A stretch of 64,000 nucleotides of DNA from Enterococcaceae bacterium (GTDB taxonomy: Bacteria; Bacillota; Bacilli; Lactobacillales; Enterococcaceae): positions 186,001 to 250,000 of the forward strand of contig JALCOL010000003.1 in assembly GCA_022649665.1 (NCBI GenBank), given 5' to 3'. This document shows positions 40,476 to 48,402 of this stretch, in pieces (within the stretch, counting starts at the first letter, position 1; the number at the start of each line of letters is the position of its first letter). The position numbers and the translations under genes were made by a program. Below the pieces are notes generated by a model that was not told the origin of the DNA, did no database searches, and worked only from the letters and a program-made list of their open reading frames with translations.

Positions 40476-41543
40476 TTATGGGAATAATGGCGCAAGCTCA
40501 AGCCCGGTTTGTTCCGGCCAGCCTGCCCATAGATTTAAGTTTTGGATCGCTTGTCCGGCAGCGCCTTTGACGAGGTTGTCGATCACGCTGACCACAGTCA
40601 CGAACCCTGTTTCTGGATTATAGTCGAGCCCTAAGTCGCAAAAATTCGAGCCGACGACATTTTTGATTTGCGGGAGCGTACCGTAAGGGTGGACCCGCAC
40701 AAAATATTTATCATGGTAGACGTTTGTATACGCCTCATTCAATTGTTCAGGGGTGGCGCCTTTTTTGACTTTCGCATAAATCGAAGCGAAAATGCCGCGC
40801 GTCACGGGGATCAGCGACGTAGAAAATTGGATATGGTGGACATTTTCATTCCACGCATGCAGCTGCTGGACGATTTCCGGGATATGCTGATGATGGTTCA
40901 GCTTGTACATCGACATATTGTCATGAGCTTCGACATAGTGACTGGCGTTTGACAGTTTTTTGCCGGCACCGGATAGTCCCGATTTTGCATCGACGATGAT
41001 CGAATCCATCTCGATCAGATCTTTTTGCACAAGCGGCGCCAAGCCGAGCATCGTAGTCGTTGCGTAACACCCGGGGTTCGCGATCAAGTTTGCCTTATGG
41101 GCGTTTGCCGCGGGATCCAGCAGATAGTTGCCGACTTTGGGATCAGCGAATTCTGCCAAACCGTAATGCGCCTGTTTCAGATTTTCAGCTTTCGCCGGAT
41201 CTTTTTTGTACCATTCTCTGTATGCTTCAGTCGTCAGCCGATGGTCGCCGGAAAGATCGATGACCGGAAAATCAGCTTGGATAAACGGATCAGCTAAATC
41301 TTTTGCGATCCCTGAAGAAGTGGCGAAAAAGACTAGATCCGCTTTTTTCATGATCTTTTCTGGATCAGCGGGCTCAACTTTCAAATCGGTCAGATGCCGC
41401 AGATGCGGATACAAATCATCGATTTCTTCAACTTCCTTAGTAGAGCGGTGGAGCGAAACAACCTCTACCTGAGGATGAAGAAGCAGGAGGCGCAGCAATT
41501 CAAGACCGCTGTAACCTGTCACCCCGATTATTGAAACTTTCAA
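40476..41543 (-). CDS. argC: N-acetyl-gamma-glutamyl-phosphate reductase
   Basis: 355 residues. NADP-binding GVTGYSGLELLRLL and catalytic Cys in ANPGCYATTTML. Reduces N-acetylglutamyl phosphate to the semialdehyde. First gene of the operon, downstream of a consensus promoter on the minus strand. Confidence 0.95.
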   Translation of the reverse strand: MKVSIIGVTGYSGLELLRLLLLHPQVEVVSLHRSTKEVEEIDDLYPHLRHLTDLKVEPADPEKIMKKADLVFFATSSGIAKDLADPFIQADFPVIDLSGDHRLTTEAYREWYKKDPAKAENLKQAHYGLAEFADPKVGNYLLDPAANAHKANLIANPGCYATTTMLGLAPLVQKDLIEMDSIIVDAKSGLSGAGKKLSNASHYVEAHDNMSMYKLNHHQHIPEIVQQLHAWNENVHHIQFSTSLIPVTRGIFASIYAKVKKGATPEQLNEAYTNVYHDKYFVRVHPYGTLPQIKNVVGSNFCDLGLDYNPETGFVTVVSVIDNLVKGAAGQAIQNLNLWAGWPEQTGLELAPLFP

Positions 41544-41576
41544 ATCTCATCATCCTCTCATAGGTTTACTGTGTTT

Positions 41577-41605
41577 ACTATAGTATTAATAGCAGGGCTT
41601 GTCAA
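41577..41605 (-). promoter_or_regulatory. Promoter of argCJBD
   Basis: On the minus strand TTGACA (complement of 41600-41605) and TATAGT (complement of 41577-41582) with a 17-base spacer, about 35 bases before argC. Confidence 0.82.
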
Positions 41606-41609
41606 CAAA

Positions 41610-41737
41610 ATTGCATAAAATATTATTTTTATTGGCGAATAAGTTATAAATATCCATATAAATGACAAATAAATTCATAGTTATGATTTGAAATCCGGAC
41701 ATATCAAGGAATTAAGTTATGCATAACGTTGAATAAA
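41610..41737. promoter_or_regulatory. Cluster of ARG-box-like half sites upstream of argC
   Basis: This AT-rich stretch of the argC-degV gap contains several ArgR half-site-like words: TGCATAA at 41612 and 41720, ATTCATA at 41673 and TGAATAAA at 41730. None forms a clean full ARG box. Binding by ArgR/AhrC is inferred from the neighbouring genes. The remainder of the 300-base gap holds the weak start region of degV only. Confidence 0.35.
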
Positions 41738-41846
41738 ACGCGCGACTGAAGAATCATTTTAATCTGCAGCGGCTTATGCTATATTAATACTATTGCCAAT
41801 TCATATAAAAGTATCAGCTGAATCAATTTTGAAATGAGGGTTAAAG

Positions 41847-42701
41847 ATGAAAATAGCAGTTGTAACCGACAGTACTGCTTATTTGCCGCCGGAGGCAAAA
41901 CAGCATCCGGATTTATATATTCTTCCTGTGCCATTCGTTTTGGATGGCCAGACGTATTTAGAAGGAAAAGATATTTCAACTGAAGAGTTTTACCGGCGCT
42001 TGCCGGATACGAAGACTTTTCCGCAAACTTCACAGCCGCCGCTTGGAGAAGTTGCCAAATTATATGATCAATTAGCTGCACAGCACTATGATGCGATTTT
42101 GAGTATCCATCTTTCCGGCGGAATCTCGGGATTCGTCAATACACTCCACACCGTTGCGGAAATGATGAAAGAGAAAATCGAGATTTTGCCATTCGACTCC
42201 AAGATCACAAGTCTGCCAATGGGACTGATGGTCGAAAAAGCGCTGGAGATGACTGAGCAGCAAAAAACGTTGGCGGAGATCGAAACCGTATTGAGCAGGA
42301 TGCGTGATTCGGTGCGGGCTTTTATCATCGTCGATGACTTGAATAATCTCGTGCGCGGCGGACGCTTGAAAAACGGGGCGGCTTTGATCGGCGGCTTGCT
42401 GCGGATCAAACCGGTCTTGACGTTTCAAGACGGCAAGATCGTCGTTTTTGAAAAGATCCGCACCAGTAAAAAGGCGATCGGGCGCGTGCAGGAGCTGACT
42501 GCCGACGAGTTTGAGCGCCACGGCGAACAGAACCATTATTTCGTGATCCACGGCGATAATGAACAGACAGCCACGGAAGAAGCGGCGCATTTGGAAAAAG
42601 AAGAGCCGGCACTGCATTTGTTGATGGGGACTTTTGGACCCGTCATCGGCACTCATTTAGGAAATCGTTCACTGGCTTTCGGCTGGATCGCTGCTGAATA
42701 A
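41847..42701 (+). CDS. DegV family fatty-acid-binding protein
   Basis: 284 residues. N-terminal AVVTDSTAYLPPE, SIHLSGGISGFVNT and DLNNLVRGGRLKNGAALIGGLLRIKPVLTF are DegV hallmarks. DegV (FakB-type) proteins hold a fatty acid while FakA phosphorylates it for phospholipid synthesis. The cognate kinase is not in the window. Confidence 0.92.
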   Translation: MKIAVVTDSTAYLPPEAKQHPDLYILPVPFVLDGQTYLEGKDISTEEFYRRLPDTKTFPQTSQPPLGEVAKLYDQLAAQHYDAILSIHLSGGISGFVNTLHTVAEMMKEKIEILPFDSKITSLPMGLMVEKALEMTEQQKTLAEIETVLSRMRDSVRAFIIVDDLNNLVRGGRLKNGAALIGGLLRIKPVLTFQDGKIVVFEKIRTSKKAIGRVQELTADEFERHGEQNHYFVIHGDNEQTATEEAAHLEKEEPALHLLMGTFGPVIGTHLGNRSLAFGWIAAE

Positions 42702-42741
42702 TTTTATTATTTTGGCGCCACCGCGTCGGGGGAGTCTTTAT

Positions 42742-43467
42742 ATGAAGAAAAAAATATTCCTGCTGATAGTGGCGGCTCTGCTTGTGTTGATCGGCAGCGG
42801 GATCATTTATTTCAAACACCGCATCACGCCGCCTTCTGCGGCAGCGCTGAAAAGTTTAGCAGCGGCTGAAAAGCGCCCGTCCGGTTATTACTTTCCGGGG
42901 GAGTCCGATAAACCGCTGATCATCGTTTATCCCGGCGCGCTCATCGATGTCCGCAGTTATAGCGTTTGGGCAAGCGCGCTCGCCCGTGAAGGCTATCCAG
43001 TTTATTTGGTCGAGATGCCGCTGGAGTTTTCATTCTTCGCCAGCAGCAAAGCGGATCAGGCGCTTGCTGAAATCAAACCGCAAACATACATCATCGGCGG
43101 CCATTCAGCCGGTGGGGCGGCAGCTAGCCATTTTGCCGCACAAAAAATCAAGAAGCATGATCAACGCTTGCACGGGGTCTTTTTCATGGCGAGCTATGCG
43201 ATCGGCGGCAAGACACTTTCTTCTTCCACGATCCCGGCACTATCACTGACCGGTTCGCTGGACCGCGATATTCCTGATAAAAGTGTTCGCGAAAAAAAGA
43301 CTGCTTTTCCGAAAAATACAGAATTTCAAACGATCACCGGCGGCGTTCATCTGGGATTCGCATCGACAACAAAGGGAAGCCCAGGAGCCGAGCTCACGAA
43401 TGCAGAACAAAATACACTCGTTGCGCAAGAAATGCTGGACTGGTTAGTACAAAGCAAAATACAATAA
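42742..43467 (+). CDS. Membrane-anchored alpha/beta hydrolase
   Basis: 241 residues. An N-terminal transmembrane anchor (about 4-24) is followed by an alpha/beta-hydrolase domain with nucleophile motif GGHSAGGAAAS, a downstream Asp in SLDRDIPD and His in GGVHLGF, forming a plausible Ser-Asp-His triad. ATG 42742 follows GGGGGAG. Probably acts outside the membrane; the substrate is unknown. Confidence 0.85.
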   Translation: MKKKIFLLIVAALLVLIGSGIIYFKHRITPPSAAALKSLAAAEKRPSGYYFPGESDKPLIIVYPGALIDVRSYSVWASALAREGYPVYLVEMPLEFSFFASSKADQALAEIKPQTYIIGGHSAGGAAASHFAAQKIKKHDQRLHGVFFMASYAIGGKTLSSSTIPALSLTGSLDRDIPDKSVREKKTAFPKNTEFQTITGGVHLGFASTTKGSPGAELTNAEQNTLVAQEMLDWLVQSKIQ

Positions 43468-43479
43468 TAGGAAACGTCA

Positions 43480-43516
43480 GCAGCCGCCTGATCCAATTCA
43501 GGCGCTGCTTTTTTTG
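43480..43516 (+). terminator. Intrinsic terminator of the hydrolase gene
   Basis: GCAGC/GCTGC and GCCTGA/TCAGGC stems (43480-43508) with a 6-base loop, then T7. Confidence 0.82.
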
Positions 43517-43667
43517 CGGTAAGCAATAAACACGCATCAGCATAAAAAAAGTATTATTTACTTTTATTATGCTATAATTGGAGGACCATCCAATGAAGCG
43601 TTTCCATATTTTGCTTGGATTGGACGGGTTGCAGAATGCTAGGGGAATGGTAAAGGAGTGGATCCGA

Positions 43668-44030
43668 ATGGAAAAAATGATCCAAGAACGATTGGGGCGG
43701 GTCAAAGCGTTGGAAAGAGCGGGTGAATTACCGGAAAGCTGCTTCCGATCGGCAGTCGGCGGGGTAAACTTGGCACTAAAATTTTTAGGCAGACGATATC
43801 ATCCCAAAAAAGAAAAAATTCAAACGATCGCACTGGATAATGAGATCATCAATTATATCGCTTGTGAAGCCGAATACTGCCAATGTGCGAGCGACTCGAT
43901 TTCTTTTCGCGACGGTTTTCTAATGACTTTTGCACTGGCTTTTAGGCATCAGCTCGCAACTTCTGAGCTTGGACAGCAAGCTGAGGAACTGAGCAAGATC
44001 GTTCCAGATTTTCGAATGGCGAGATCGTGA
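43668..44030 (+). CDS. Hypothetical protein, 120 residues
   Basis: No family recognised. It is soluble, mixed alpha/beta, with Cys pairs in EAEYCQCASDS. ATG 43668 lies nine bases after AAAGGAG (43652-43658). An alternative start at 43593, behind GGAGG (43580-43584), would add 25 residues, but a TATAAT at 43573-43578 would place that ribosome site at or before the transcript start. A terminator follows. Confidence 0.6.
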   Translation: MEKMIQERLGRVKALERAGELPESCFRSAVGGVNLALKFLGRRYHPKKEKIQTIALDNEIINYIACEAEYCQCASDSISFRDGFLMTFALAFRHQLATSELGQQAEELSKIVPDFRMARS

Positions 44031-44041
44031 CTCAACGAATC

Positions 44042-44089
44042 AAACAGGATGAAGATGATTGCAAATGCAATGGTCTTCATCCTGTTTTT
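44042..44089 (+). terminator. Intrinsic terminator
   Basis: AAACAGGATGAAGA pairs with TCTTCATCCTGTTT around a loop that itself contains a TTGCA/TGCAA hairpin; ends in T5. Confidence 0.8.
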
Positions 44090-44162
44090 GAATAGAATTT
44101 CATTGGCTCCGCCGAAAGATGCATAAGTATAAAAAAATAAACTAAAAAACCTCCATATTTTG

Positions 44163-44191
44163 TTGGCTTTTTCCGAAGAAAACGCTATAAT
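44163..44191 (+). promoter_or_regulatory. Promoter of the 232-residue protein gene
   Basis: TTGGCT (44163-44168) and TATAAT (44186-44191) with a 17-base spacer, 75 bases before the start codon. Confidence 0.7.
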
Positions 44192-44265
44192 TGAAAAAAG
44201 CTAAAACGAAAGATCCAAATCTTAGCAGCTATTTTTGTCAAACAAAATAAAGAGGGGGAACCAAA

Positions 44266-44964
44266 ATGCATGGAGTTGAAAAATGGGTGCTGCAGACAAA
44301 CGAAGAATTACAATTTCACGAATTGAAAAATGTAATCGCTTTCCCGAATTACTTATCGGAGCGCTCGCCGCTGATCATTCGCGATCTTTATGACGCATTC
44401 GGCCGCCGCTGCTCATTGATGCGTGTCCCGCACTTCGTCCCGCGGCTCGGTGAAGAAAAAGGATTCGCTTTTCTTTTGAGCTATTTCAATGAAGAAATGA
44501 GCCGCCAGACGACTTATATTGTGATCGATGAAAAACACCGTGAAGATAGTCTGATCAACATCAGCCAAATCGCTGCAGCGGCCCGAGCCTTCAGCCAGCA
44601 CGTTGGCCAACCGGAGCTGTTCCCGGAGATCAAGAGAACTACCGAAGGGATCTTCAGCCGGCGGATCAATGAATTCGATTATGCACAGATGCAGGTCAAA
44701 CCGATTCCATTGCAGCTGCGCTCGATCACTTCTAAAAATTCATTTTTAAAAGAAAATGTGCTGGATCACGAACTGCTTTTGCGTGCAAAAGTCGGGGCGA
44801 TGGATTCATTTGAAGTCTACCGCATCAAATCCGCAGAAGACGAAAAAGAATATCTGCTGGCAATCGACGCCGCTTCCGGCGAGATAGATGACGCCGCGAC
44901 AATGGCTGAATACTTCCCAGCGGATGCAGATCCTGTCGTGGTCGGTTATACAGCATTTGGGTGA
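44266..44964 (+). CDS. Hypothetical protein, 232 residues
   Basis: A soluble protein of unknown function, expressed as a single gene between its own promoter and a terminator. AGAGGGGG precedes ATG 44266. No transmembrane segment, nucleotide loop or metal motif is visible. SRRINEFDYAQMQVKPIPLQLRS-type sequence gives no clear family match to me. Confidence 0.7.
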   Translation: MHGVEKWVLQTNEELQFHELKNVIAFPNYLSERSPLIIRDLYDAFGRRCSLMRVPHFVPRLGEEKGFAFLLSYFNEEMSRQTTYIVIDEKHREDSLINISQIAAAARAFSQHVGQPELFPEIKRTTEGIFSRRINEFDYAQMQVKPIPLQLRSITSKNSFLKENVLDHELLLRAKVGAMDSFEVYRIKSAEDEKEYLLAIDAASGEIDDAATMAEYFPADADPVVVGYTAFG

Positions 44965-44995
44965 AAACTCTTGATTTGACCATTTTTATAATCCT

Positions 44996-45028
44996 CCTGC
45001 TCGAGGTAATATCTTGAGCAGGTTTTTT
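44996..45028 (+). terminator. Intrinsic terminator
   Basis: CCTGCTCGAG (44996-45005) pairs with CTTGAGCAGG (45013-45022), followed by T6. Confidence 0.82.
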
Positions 45029-45131
45029 GTTTGGTAAAACTCACTGGTTATCTGCTCAGAAGAGTGATCAAAGAGGAGAAGAAGCAATGTGAAAGTTCCT
45101 GGTTTTATGGAAATCGGTTTCTATGAGTGCT

Positions 45132-45287
45132 TTAACTTTTATTTTTTTTGTAAAAAATGATTCCCAAAATAATTAATATGATTAATGTTCCGGTCAGAAT
45201 AGTCGGAAGAAAGTTAGTTGTATTTACAAAAATGTCTGTCGGACCATCATTATTTCCAATAATCGAGTTGGATACTTCAGTATTCAT
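45132..45287 (-). CDS. Small single-pass membrane protein, 51 residues, NDGPTDIF motif
   Basis: Minus-strand ATG at 45287, preceded by a good GGAGG site, opens a 51-codon frame. The N-terminal half is SNSIIGNNDGPTDIFV, and the second half is one hydrophobic helix (PTILTGTLIILIILGIIFY) with a KKNKS tail. The IIGxxDGPTxIF word resembles a conserved loop in the beta subunit of sodium-pumping decarboxylases (OadB/GcdB), but the rest of that subunit is absent. It could be a small regulatory or accessory membrane peptide. No partner genes are near. Confidence 0.6.
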   Translation of the reverse strand: MNTEVSNSIIGNNDGPTDIFVNTTNFLPTILTGTLIILIILGIIFYKKNKS

Positions 45288-45447
45288 TTATTACCTCCGT
45301 AGTGATTTATTCAATAAAAGTTTCCGAAATCATATTAAAATCGTGGGAGTTGGCACCTTCATAATGGCTACCCAAATGCTTTCAACCAAAATCAATAGCG
45401 CATGAAGATGACCAGAATTATTCTTCTTTAAACATCGTCCAAATCAG

Positions 45448-45965
45448 TCAATCCAGTTCTCTTTTCGATTCGCTTTTTTTATTAGCAGAACGAATCAGCT
45501 TGAGTAAATCTTCTCGATCTAAAAGAATGACTTTGTTAGCTTTGCCGGTTTTGATCGCCTGTTGCGTGTAGTGACTATTCGTGACCACATAAACATCTTC
45601 CAATTGATAATATGATTTTCCTGAATAAGCTTCTTGAACTGCTTTGTTGCCGACATTTTTTTATAGCGCTTACATTGAAATCCAACTTTTTTACCATTAG
45701 GTGAAAGTGCCAAAACATCGATCCCATAGTCACCGACTTTTGGCGTAAGGTGAATTTTTGAATATCCTAGTTTTCCAAGCAGAACCTTAATATATTTTTC
45801 AAAATCTTCCCCGCTCAGCTTATCGATATCATAGATTCCCAGTTTTCTCAATCGGAATATTTTAATGATTTGAAACATTTCACGAATTAACCATGGGAAT
45901 ACCGCAAGCACTAAAAACATTTTTAATAACGCTATAAACAGGTCCTGTGAAAATAATTCACTCAA
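45448..45965 (-). pseudogene. Mrr-like restriction endonuclease, membrane-anchored, frameshifted
   Basis: The N-terminal part (45965 down to about 45663) encodes a membrane segment (LFIALLKMFLVLAVFPWL) and an Mrr-type nuclease core with GDYGIDVLA and FQCKRY. At a run of seven A residues (45656-45662 on the plus strand as T7) the frame is lost. One extra A would restore VGNKAVQEAY and a good C-terminus ending LIRSANKKSESKRELD at 45448. It is either a pseudogene, a phase-variable tract, a slippage site or a sequencing error. Confidence 0.75.
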
Positions 45966-46172
45966 AATTTTCTCCCCCTAATCAATAGGCAGCTTTTTCA
46001 TCATTTTACCATTGACTATAGAGAAATAGTAAAAAAAGTTTAGTCTCTAAGAAGCTGCAGAATTTTTCTCAATGCGGTTAGTTTCATTCTTTTGGTGCAT
46101 TCTTAATAAAAGTAAAATCAACTAAAAATATTTATTATTGTTTCTTTATGAAAAATCGTCTAAAATGATACC

Positions 46173-46200
46173 TAATGGATTGTTTCTGAACAATCCATTA
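46173..46200. repeat. Perfect 12-base hairpin upstream of tnpB
   Basis: TAATGGATTGTT (46173-46184) and AACAATCCATTA (46189-46200) around TCTG. No T-tract follows. It lies in a 410-base gap between the nuclease remnant and tnpB, which holds no other gene. Sub-terminal hairpins are used by IS200/IS605 transposases, so this could be a left-end relic, but no tnpA is present. Confidence 0.5.
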
Positions 46201-46375
46201 ATATCAGGCCCTAAGAAGTCATCTGTTTGCACTATGTGATAATTGTTTTATGTGATTAATATTTAATGGAGTTTTATTTTTCTATAGTTGAGCGGCCGGA
46301 AATCAAAAAGGGACCAAGTTCATTTACAGATAAATTGCGAAATATATAAGTAAAGAGCTACTGGCAAGGGAAGGT

Positions 46376-47809
46376 GTGGGCAACACCATGGGTATGACCA
46401 AAAAAAGATCCCCCAGCTATATTTTGGAGTTCGAGCTGATCGTAAGGACGCAACGGGAGCGCAAGGTGCTGGAAAAGAAAATGCGTATCGCCAAATCCAT
46501 TTATAATGCTTGTCTTGGATACTGTTTGAAGCGATTGAGAGCAGTCAAAGCTGATCATGAGTATCAGCAGCTCCTTCAAGAACCAAAGAGCGCAAAGCGC
46601 AATCGCGGGTTGCGCGAGATCGAACGGGCGCATGGGTATTCGGAATATCAAACACACGCTTTTTCAAAAGATCCGCGCGCCCATTTCGGAGCAGCGTTGG
46701 GAAGCAGCGTCGTTCAAAAACTTGCCACGCGCGCTTTTCAGGCGGTAGAAAGAATTCATTATTTCAAGACACCCAAAGTTCGTTTCAAGAGCAAAACAGA
46801 TGAAATGACCGTGGAAAATAAATCAAATAAAAGCGGACTGCGTCGAAGGGACGGAAAAATCATTTGGGGCGAAATTGCTTTGGAGTTTAAAGTTGCGCCG
46901 CAAGATCGCTATGCACAGGAAGGGTTGATGGACCGGACGAAGTATGTCAGGATTCTTAGAAAACAAATTCGCGGACAAGACCGCTACTTTGTTCAGTTGG
47001 TTCAAGAAGGCATTCCGCCGCAAAAGGCACATGCTGCTGAGCAAACTGTCAATCACGGTCGTGTCGGAATTGACCTCGGCACTGCAACTGTCGCGATCGT
47101 AAGCGATCATCGTGCATTGTTGACTCCGCTTGCGCCGCCATGCAAAAAAGAGTACGATCAAATCCGCGAAATCGATCAGGCACTGCTGCGCTCGAAAAAA
47201 GTGTCTAATCCTGAAAACTATGATAAAAATGGAAAGACAAAAAAGGACTGTCTCTGGATCTATTCGAAACGCTATCTCAAGCTGAAAGCGAAAAGAAACG
47301 ATCTCTACCGAAAAATTGCCGCGAAACAGCGGCAATATCAAGAAATTCTGGCCAATCAGATTCTCGCACTGGGGGACGATATTCGAATCGAAACCAAGCG
47401 TTGCCAGTCTTTAGAGATTTTTGCATTTATTGATACAAAGAGCATTGCTCGAAAAACGCTTGCCTCTGAACGATTGGCCGGGATGCTGATCGAAATCATC
47501 CAACGCAAACTGAGTTACCGCGGACTTTCAGTAAAAAAAATCAATACGTATCTCGCAAAAGCAAAAGAATTCAATCCGCTGAACAACGCTACCCGGACAA
47601 AACAATTAGCACAGCAATGGCTCGATTTAAAAGGGGAACGCATCCACCGGGATCTGTATTCAGCCTTTTTACTCAGTAATACTGCTGAATCTCTTGCGGT
47701 GATCGATCAGGCAGCGTGCAAAACCAAATGGGATCGCTTTAAAAAGCTGCACGATCTGGAGATCGAACGGCTGGATCAAACAGATCCCCATGAACTGCTT
47801 CCGGTATAA
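46376..47809 (+). CDS. tnpB: TnpB-like RuvC nuclease, solo, without zinc ribbon
   Basis: 477 residues. RuvC catalytic residues appear intact: D233 (GIDLGTATVAIV), E339 (DIRIETKRC) and D426 (RIHRDLYSAFL). The N-terminal wedge/REC-like part is long and basic. Most TnpB proteins carry a four-Cys zinc ribbon between the second and third RuvC motifs; residues 380-425 here contain no Cys. TnpB is an RNA-guided DNA endonuclease of IS200/IS605 and IS607 elements, guided by RNA made from the element's 3' end. No Y1 or serine transposase lies nearby. Start uncertain: GTG 46376 (close to AAGGGA) or ATG 46388/46394. Confidence 0.8.
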   Translation: MGNTMGMTKKRSPSYILEFELIVRTQRERKVLEKKMRIAKSIYNACLGYCLKRLRAVKADHEYQQLLQEPKSAKRNRGLREIERAHGYSEYQTHAFSKDPRAHFGAALGSSVVQKLATRAFQAVERIHYFKTPKVRFKSKTDEMTVENKSNKSGLRRRDGKIIWGEIALEFKVAPQDRYAQEGLMDRTKYVRILRKQIRGQDRYFVQLVQEGIPPQKAHAAEQTVNHGRVGIDLGTATVAIVSDHRALLTPLAPPCKKEYDQIREIDQALLRSKKVSNPENYDKNGKTKKDCLWIYSKRYLKLKAKRNDLYRKIAAKQRQYQEILANQILALGDDIRIETKRCQSLEIFAFIDTKSIARKTLASERLAGMLIEIIQRKLSYRGLSVKKINTYLAKAKEFNPLNNATRTKQLAQQWLDLKGERIHRDLYSAFLLSNTAESLAVIDQAACKTKWDRFKKLHDLEIERLDQTDPHELLPV

Positions 47810-47810
47810 A

Positions 47811-48143
47811 AATTTACGCGGGGTTTGACGATGCCTCGCTAAAGGCGGATCGCTTCTTTCCGTCAAAGTTCTGTGATCCGCAGCTCAGTCCTAAATAAAG
47901 AATCAGCTTATTGGCTCATTTTTATTCAGGAAAGGCTGGATAGAACAGAGTTGTTCTATCTCTCAGAACCTCTTCATCTTGATGACGAGTTCGTCAGATA
48001 ATAAAAAATTTTAGCGAAATTAGTGATTTGTTCCCAAGTGTCCGTCTAATTTCGGCAAACGAGAAGTGTGGATCCCAGGAAAACTTAAACAACTCAACAG
48101 ATAAAGAAGACCTGGCGCGACTCAAGCGCCAGGTCTTCTTTTT
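47811..48143 (+). ncRNA. Candidate structured RNA (guide-RNA scaffold?) after tnpB
   Basis: No open frame, but dense pairing. TTTGACG (47824-47830) pairs with CGTCAAA (47861-47867), and CGGATC (47846-47851) pairs with GATCCG (47875-47880); the two stems interleave as an H-type pseudoknot. Further hairpins are 47894-47907 with 47913-47926, GATAGAACA/TGTTCTATC (47939-47960), TGACGA/TCGTCA (47983-47996) and CGAAATTAG/CTAATTTCG (48015-48054), ending in a terminator. This is the place where a TnpB guide RNA would be encoded. Function is inferred from position. Confidence 0.5.
48103..48143 (+). terminator. Strong intrinsic terminator downstream of tnpB
   Basis: AAGAAGACCTGGCGC (48104-48118) pairs perfectly with GCGCCAGGTCTTCTT (48126-48140) around a 7-base loop and ends in T5. 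Confidence 0.85.
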
Positions 48144-48171
48144 ACTTAGGACCAGTGGATAACTCAATTTT

Positions 48172-48345
48172 TCACTCAGCAATCAGGTACTCCAGCTCTT
48201 CAAGATCAGCCAGATCGGGATATCTATTTACAAATATGCGTGCAGAACTTCTGGCCGATTATTTGCGGACTTTTACGCGATTATCTCATGAATAAAATCT
48301 GAAACAAAACGATCCAAAATAATTTCCAGCTTCAAGCAAGCCGCT
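48172..48345 (-). pseudogene. Possible decayed gene fragment
   Basis: On the minus strand, KLEIILDRFVSDFIHEIIA runs to a stop at 48271-48273. After a frame change, SSARIFVNRYPDLADLEEL continues to a stop at 48172-48174. The composition is protein-like, but no start or family is evident. It may be the tail of a lost gene. Confidence 0.3.
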
Positions 48346-48350
48346 TGAGA

Positions 48351-48402
48351 AAACTGAACCGCAAATGACGGATAAAGCAGTCTGTCATTTGCGGTTCAGT
48401 TT
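48351..48402. repeat. Perfect 19-base inverted repeat
   Basis: Bases 48351-48369 and 48384-48402 are exact inverted copies (core CTGAACCGCAAATGAC) around a 14-base loop. The right side has only a short T-run, so it may be a weak bidirectional terminator or a mobile-element relic. Confidence 0.6.

Noticed and set aside
45157-45405. 82-residue plus-strand frame opposite the small membrane protein
   Set aside because: No ribosome site and no sensible composition; the minus-strand 51-codon ORF in the same place has a GGAGG site and a coherent membrane protein.
47811-48143. CRISPR array next to the TnpB-like gene
   Set aside because: No direct repeats with regular spacing were seen on either side of the gene.
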